64,000 nucleotides of DNA. Origin: Komagataeibacter sp. FNDCF1 (GTDB lineage Bacteria > Pseudomonadota > Alphaproteobacteria > Acetobacterales > Acetobacteraceae). Location of the stretch: positions 1,305,001 to 1,369,000 of the forward strand of contig NZ_JAIWOT010000001.1 in assembly GCF_021295335.1 (NCBI RefSeq), read 5' to 3'. Below the pieces are notes generated by a model that searched no databases, was not told the origin of the DNA, and saw nothing but the letters and a program-made list of their open reading frames with translations. This document shows, one piece after another, positions 59,727-64,000 of this stretch. The stretch's first letter is position 1. The number at the start of each line of letters is the position of its first letter. A program made the position numbers and the translations under genes.

Positions 59727-59853
59727 GGCGCAACCTGCTGTTTGTCGTATCCACAAGGCAGAAGTTTGCATTTAATACAAGCCATCGCTACCTCGGTCTG
59801 GAATGCGTTTCCTACAATCCGGGGAAGTGCCCCATGGCCGGAGTCTTGTTTTG
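59727..59853. promoter_or_regulatory. Divergent intergenic region, che operon / fts unit
   Basis: This 127-bp gap must hold the promoter of the eight-gene chemosensory operon (minus) and probably that of the membrane protein-ftsEX unit (plus). A short AT-rich stretch lies at 59765-59785; no hexamer pair is convincing. Confidence 0.45.
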
Positions 59854-60261
59854 ATGGACAGTCCCTTTTCCAACCACGCGCAGGACCGCGCAGCATCCCC
59901 CGATGGCACGCGCACGGGCGGGCTGAACATGCCGCGCATTCTGCGTGTGGCGGTGTGGGCCGTGTTCTATTTCCTGTTCTATCTGGTGCAGCAGGTCTCC
60001 GAACTGCTGGCGCCGCTCATGCTGGTACTGGGCATAGGCTGGAGCGCGCTGCCCCGGCTCATCGGCATTGCCGACGGCGTCGCCGGCAGCGACCCGCAGA
60101 CGCGGGACATGATCGCCCATATCGCGCATTCCATTCCCGACCATGTGGAACTGGGCTCGCACCTGCTGACCCCATCCTCGCTGGTGTTTGACGGGCTGCT
60201 GCTCATGGCCGCCGCCGCCCTGTGCGCCACCCTGTCCACCATTGCCGCGCGCACCATGTAA
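59854..60261 (+). CDS. Membrane protein of unknown function upstream of ftsE
   Basis: A 135-residue protein with a 25-residue polar N-terminus and two or three hydrophobic segments (about residues 30-55, 58-75 and 110-130). No family is recognised. GGAG lies about ten bases before ATG 59854. The gap to ftsE is 19 bp, so it is probably co-transcribed with ftsEX and may relate to cell-envelope work. Confidence 0.6.
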   Translation: MDSPFSNHAQDRAASPDGTRTGGLNMPRILRVAVWAVFYFLFYLVQQVSELLAPLMLVLGIGWSALPRLIGIADGVAGSDPQTRDMIAHIAHSIPDHVELGSHLLTPSSLVFDGLLLMAAAALCATLSTIAARTM

Positions 60262-60280
60262 AGACTGACGGGCAAGCCGC

Positions 60281-60955
60281 ATGTTCCGCCTGCATGATGT
60301 CAGCTACACCCATGGTGGCAGCCGCACGGGGAGAGGCGCGCTCTCGCATGTCAGCCTGGATGTGGCGCAAGGCGAATTCCGCTGGCTGCTCGGGCCGTCG
60401 GGGGCAGGCAAGTCGTCCCTGCTGTCCATCCTGTCACTTGAGGTACAGGCCACATCGGGCATGGTGGAGATACTGGGCGTGCCGGTCATGCACGCCCGGC
60501 GCGCGGCCCTTGCACGCCTGCGCCGGCGGATCGGGGCGGTGCGGCAGGATTTCCGCCTGCTGCCCGACCTGAACGTGTTCGACAACGTGGCCCTGCCGCT
60601 GCGCCTGCAGCACCGGGCCGAGGCGGAAATCCGTCACGAGGTCCACGCCATCATGAAATGGGTGGGGCTGGAGACCCGGCTGGACGCGCTGCCGCCGCAG
60701 CTTTCGGGGGGGGAGCAGCAGCGCGTGGCGATTGCCCGCGCGGTGATCTACCGCCCGTCCCTGCTGGTGGCTGACGAACCGACAAACGCACTGGATGAAC
60801 GACAGGCCGCGCGCCTGATCACCATGTTCCACCGGCTGGCGGAACTGGGCACCACCATTGTGGTCGCAACGCATAATGACGCCATTGTCCGCAAATACCC
60901 TGCACCGGCCATTGAACTGGCGCATGGCCACATGGTGCGGGATTACAACGGCTAA
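60281..60955 (+). CDS. ftsE: Cell division ATP-binding protein FtsE
   Basis: A 224-residue ABC ATPase that with FtsX controls peptidoglycan amidases at the septum. It has Walker A GPSGAGKSSLL, RIGAVRQDFRLL, signature LSGGEQQRVAIARAV and Walker B LLVADEPTNALD. Its stop overlaps the ftsX start by one base. Confidence 0.94.
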   Translation: MFRLHDVSYTHGGSRTGRGALSHVSLDVAQGEFRWLLGPSGAGKSSLLSILSLEVQATSGMVEILGVPVMHARRAALARLRRRIGAVRQDFRLLPDLNVFDNVALPLRLQHRAEAEIRHEVHAIMKWVGLETRLDALPPQLSGGEQQRVAIARAVIYRPSLLVADEPTNALDERQAARLITMFHRLAELGTTIVVATHNDAIVRKYPAPAIELAHGHMVRDYNG

Positions 60956-61902
60956 TGGCACGACGGCGCTATCATGACGGGCTGGCCCTGCGCCAGGCCC
61001 TGCCGGGGCAGTTCCTGCCGTTCCTTGTCGCGGCCATGGCGTTCCTGGCGGCGCTGGCGCTGGCCGGCGGCATCGCGGCCCACGGCCTGTCGCAGCGCTG
61101 GACCCATGGCGCGGGCGCGGTCACGACCGTGCAGGTACCTGGTCCCGATGACCCGGCCAGCGCGGATGGCACGGCCACAGCCGCCCTGCCCACGCGCATC
61201 GCGGCGGTGCAGGCCGTCATAGACGCGACACCGGGGATTGCGGCCGCCCACCGGCTGAATGAGGGCGAACTGCGCGACCTGCTGGCGCCATGGATCGAAC
61301 AGACCGGCGACCCCGTCCTGCCGCTGCCTGCCGTGATCGAGGTCCGCACCCGGCCGGGATACCCCCTGCCCCCTGATCTCGCGGCGCGCCTGCAGGCCCG
61401 TGCGCCAGGGGTCATGGTGGAACATGACAGCATATGGAGCGACCGGCTGGCGGCGCTGGCGGCCAGCCTTCAGGCCTGCGCGCTGCTTGCCGTGCTGATC
61501 GTGATGACGGTGGCCGTGGGGGTGGTGATGGCAGCCACCCGCGCCGGACTGCAGACACGGCGGCAGGCCATCGCCCTCATCCACTCGCTGGGGGCGACCG
61601 ACAGCTATATTTCGGAACGGTTCGCCACCCGCGTGGGACTGCTGGCACTGGGCGGGGGGCTGGGTGGCAGCGTGCTGGCCCTGCCCATGCTGGTGGCCAT
61701 GTCGTGGCTTGCCGCCCCCTTCAACGCAGCGGGAGAAACATCCATCCCCCCCGCCATGGACTGGCACGACCCGCGGGCCTGGATCGGCCTGCTGCCCCAT
61801 GCACTGCCATGGATGCTGCTGGCCCTGCCGCCGGTGGCGGCCCTGACCGGCTGGGCCACCACGCAGCTGACCGTGCGGGCATGGCTGCGCCGCCTGCCAT
61901 GA
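60955..61902 (+). CDS. ftsX: Cell division protein FtsX
   Basis: A 315-residue membrane protein with four predicted helices: one near residues 20-45 and three in the C-terminal half. The periplasmic loop lies between helices 1 and 2. The C-terminal FtsX-type permease segment includes TRRQAIALIHSLGATDSYI. It forms the membrane half of FtsEX. Its stop overlaps the next gene by four bases. Confidence 0.9.
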   Translation: MARRRYHDGLALRQALPGQFLPFLVAAMAFLAALALAGGIAAHGLSQRWTHGAGAVTTVQVPGPDDPASADGTATAALPTRIAAVQAVIDATPGIAAAHRLNEGELRDLLAPWIEQTGDPVLPLPAVIEVRTRPGYPLPPDLAARLQARAPGVMVEHDSIWSDRLAALAASLQACALLAVLIVMTVAVGVVMAATRAGLQTRRQAIALIHSLGATDSYISERFATRVGLLALGGGLGGSVLALPMLVAMSWLAAPFNAAGETSIPPAMDWHDPRAWIGLLPHALPWMLLALPPVAALTGWATTQLTVRAWLRRLP

Positions 61903-62573
61903 TACGCCCCCCCGCACCGGGCGCCACGCGCGCCGCCCAACCGCGCCGTGGCCTGCTGGCCGGGTGCCTGGCCGCCGCAGTAGTGGCATGGGCGGCGGGG
62001 CTGGCGTGGTTTGTCCATGATGCCATGCGTCCACCCGTTCTGCCCCTGCGTGCCGATGGCATCGTCGCGCTGACCGGCGGGCAGGGGCGTATCGAGGAAT
62101 CCCTGCGCCTGCTGGCACAGGGCCGTGCCGGCCGGCTGCTCATTTCGGGTGTGGACCCGCATGCCACACGCGGTGACTTCCTGCGCCACCTGCCCCAGCC
62201 GGTCCCGCTTGACATATGGACGCACACGGCACTGGGCCACCGCGCCACGTCCACACTGGGCAATGCGGACGAGACGGCGGCATGGGTGCATGAATACGGG
62301 CTGCACAGCCTGATCGTGGTCACGGCGGGCTATCACATCCGCCGTGCCATGCTGGAGATCTCGCGCACGGTGCCCGGTGTGCGACTGTATGGCTACCCCA
62401 TACGCTCGCCCGCCCTGTTGCACCCGTTCCATCCCGCCACGATGCGGCTGATGGTGGTGGAATACGACAAATGGCTGCTCGCCTGCCTGAATGTGGTGCG
62501 GCTGACGCGTCCGCTCCATGGGCTGGTCAACCGCAGCGACACCCGCCCCGACATGCCCGACAGCATGGGATGA
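61899..62573 (+). CDS. YdcF-like (DUF218) protein
   Basis: A 224-residue protein with one N-terminal transmembrane helix (about 17-38) and a DUF218 domain. ADGIVALTGGQGRIEESLRLL, RLLISGVDP and the VVTAGYHIRRAM motif are typical of YdcF/SanA proteins, which affect the cell envelope in enterobacteria. It is translationally coupled to ftsX, and the ftsE-ftsX-DUF218-plsC order is common in alphaproteobacteria. Confidence 0.88.
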   Translation: MIRPPAPGATRAAQPRRGLLAGCLAAAVVAWAAGLAWFVHDAMRPPVLPLRADGIVALTGGQGRIEESLRLLAQGRAGRLLISGVDPHATRGDFLRHLPQPVPLDIWTHTALGHRATSTLGNADETAAWVHEYGLHSLIVVTAGYHIRRAMLEISRTVPGVRLYGYPIRSPALLHPFHPATMRLMVVEYDKWLLACLNVVRLTRPLHGLVNRSDTRPDMPDSMG

Positions 62574-62649
62574 CGCGGGCATTGCCGCTTGTCGCAACCC
62601 GGCTTTTCTGGTGTTAGGAAAAAACCATGCCCACTGATGGACCTGTTTC

Positions 62650-63393
62650 ATGACCGTACTGCGCGCGCTGATGTTCAACCTGTATTTCCTGCTGCTGACC
62701 ATCGTGATGGGTGTGCTGGCCTTTCCCATCAGGCTGCTCGCCCCGCGCCTTGCGCTGGGCTACGCCAAGCTCTGGACGGGACTGACGCTGCGCGGGCTGC
62801 GCCATATCTGCAACATCACCATACAGGTCACCGGGCGCGAGCATCTGCCACAGGGGCCGTGCCTGCTGGCCTGCCAGCATCAGTCCATGTTCGATACGCT
62901 GGTGTGGATGAACCTGGTTCCCCTGCCCGCCTATGTCATGAAACGCGAGCTGGAGCGCATCCCGCTGGTTGGCCCCATGCTGCGGCTGAGCGGCATGATA
63001 CCGGTGGACCGGGATGGCAAGGCAAAAGCCCTGCGCACCCTGCTGGCCGCAACGGACGACGCGGTGGCCAAAGGCCGCCAGATCATCATCTTTCCCGAAG
63101 GCACCCGCACGCCGCCCGGCGCACCGGTCCGGCTGCAGCCCGGCATTGCCGCCCTGTCCACCCATACCGGCATGCCGGTCATTCCGGTTGCGACCGATGC
63201 GGGACTGCACTGGGGGCGCAATGCCCTGATCAAGCAGCCGGGCACCATTCATATCGTCATAGGTCAGCCCCTGCCGCCGGGCCTGCGCCGGGCACAGCTC
63301 CTGCCTGCCATCGGCGCGGCGTGGCGGACGCTGTGCACGGATAACGGGCTGCCGGTTCCCCCCGCCGGGACAACCACCGCCTCCGCCAGCTGA
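62650..63393 (+). CDS. plsC: 1-acyl-sn-glycerol-3-phosphate acyltransferase
   Basis: A 247-residue membrane-bound acyltransferase that makes phosphatidic acid. The catalytic HX4D is in CQHQSMFDTL, and the FPEGTRTPPGAP motif binds the glycerol phosphate. An N-terminal helix (about 5-28) anchors it. It completes the PlsX-PlsY-PlsC route begun by plsX at 5744. It lies 76 bp after the DUF218 gene. Confidence 0.94.
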   Translation: MTVLRALMFNLYFLLLTIVMGVLAFPIRLLAPRLALGYAKLWTGLTLRGLRHICNITIQVTGREHLPQGPCLLACQHQSMFDTLVWMNLVPLPAYVMKRELERIPLVGPMLRLSGMIPVDRDGKAKALRTLLAATDDAVAKGRQIIIFPEGTRTPPGAPVRLQPGIAALSTHTGMPVIPVATDAGLHWGRNALIKQPGTIHIVIGQPLPPGLRRAQLLPAIGAAWRTLCTDNGLPVPPAGTTTASAS

Positions 63394-63604
63394 CCCGCAC
63401 CACCCCATCCGGGCGGGCGGCCTTTTGCTCTACGCCCTTCGTGCACGCCAGCGACTGCCGCGATACGGGCTGCCTGCAGGCAAACTGATACCCCGCATGA
63501 TGACGCCGGAATGGAATACCGGCATGACATGCGCCATGTCAGGCCGGCATCACCCCACGGTCAGGCCGTGAAGGAGACGAAACAGGCGGGATGCAGGGCC
63601 ATCT

Positions 63605-64000
63605 CTAGTCCGGGGTGGGGGGTGGCTGCCCCTGCCCCACGCGGGCCTGCAGTGCCGCCACCTGCTGGCGCAGGTCCATGATTTCGTGCAACAGGTCTTC
63701 AACCGTACGGTCGCCTGCCTGCTCCACAGCGTATAGCGACGTGAAGAGTGACATGGCCTGACGCACCACGGCGGCGTTTTCCTGCCCCAGGCTTTCCAGC
63801 CCGTCAGGCACTCCGGCGGTTGCAGGACGGTCCATGAAGGCCGTCATCATGCGTTCAAGATAATCAGAAACCTCACCCTGCCTCCTGTCACCATAACAGC
63901 GGATGAGCTGGCGCAGGAAGGCGACGGGCAGCATGGCCCGACCGCGCGTTTCCTCTTCCAGCATCACCTGCGCCAGCACGCCACGGGTTATGTCATCGCC
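63605..64000 (-). CDS. phaR: Polyhydroxyalkanoate synthesis regulator PhaR (5' partial)
   Basis: The frame is open through the right end of the window; 131 residues of the C-terminus are seen. TRGVLAQVMLEEETRGRAML and PVAFLRQLIRCYG are typical of the PhaR/PhbF regulator of granule-associated genes. The ending is a short coiled coil (EDLLHEIMDLRQQVAALQARV) and a Pro/Gln tail. The N-terminal DNA-binding domain lies outside the window. Confidence 0.9.
   Translation of the reverse strand, partial: GDDITRGVLAQVMLEEETRGRAMLPVAFLRQLIRCYGDRRQGEVSDYLERMMTAFMDRPATAGVPDGLESLGQENAAVVRQAMSLFTSLYAVEQAGDRTVEDLLHEIMDLRQQVAALQARVGQGQPPPTPD

Overview
This is GC-rich, gene-dense alphaproteobacterial DNA, most likely from an acetic acid bacterium (Acetobacteraceae, Komagataeibacter/Gluconacetobacter-like). 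The pointers are a hopanoid C-3 methylase (HpnR), a gluconokinase, a PetP/PetR-type regulator pair, the rpsU/def/COQ9 divergon, and the DUF177-rpmF-plsX-fabH-ihfA-merR cluster. The genus is inferred from gene content and order. I see no insertion sequence, prophage, CRISPR array or rRNA operon; this reads as chromosomal backbone with a few accessory islands.

Left part (1-28.8 kb): the 3' end of an S9 oligopeptidase and an AI-2E/PerM-type permease lead to a single tRNA-Pro(GGG) gene. Then come fatty-acid/phospholipid initiation (plsX, fabH) with rpmF, DUF177 and ihfA, divergent from a BamE-like lipoprotein. An EnvZ-type kinase, rpsU, def, a COQ9-family gene and a PetP/PetR-like pair follow. 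Next is a long minus-strand block: leuB, leuD, leuC, rplS, trmD, rimM, rpsP, ffh, a Spy/CpxP-like protein and pstBAC. Last is an overlapping operon ispH-thrB-rnhA-ABC ATPase-ABC permease-nucleoside-hydrolase-like protein.

Middle part (28.8-48.4 kb): a peptide-use cluster (lipoprotein, OPT transporter, M3 oligopeptidase), an RlmM-like methyltransferase with a DUF423 protein, a DUF4142 protein, a PduO-type adenosyltransferase, gluconokinase, and an unknown coiled-coil protein behind an AT-rich leader. These are followed by two tandem aspartate-type aminotransferases, GluQ-RS, an HNH nuclease, hpnR, a CopZ-like metallochaperone, sufE and hslUV.

Right part (48.4-64 kb): an eight-gene minus-strand chemosensory operon, cheW-cheR(TPR)-cheW-MCP-cheA(REC)-cheB followed by two hybrid histidine kinases. 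It has the domain set of Wsp/Frz/Che3 'alternative function' systems, with no CheY, no CheD and no diguanylate cyclase here; its penultimate kinase resembles Rhodospirillum centenum CheS3. This is the most interesting system in the window. Divergent from it lie an unknown membrane protein, ftsE, ftsX, a YdcF-like protein and plsC. The window ends inside phaR, the polyhydroxyalkanoate regulator.
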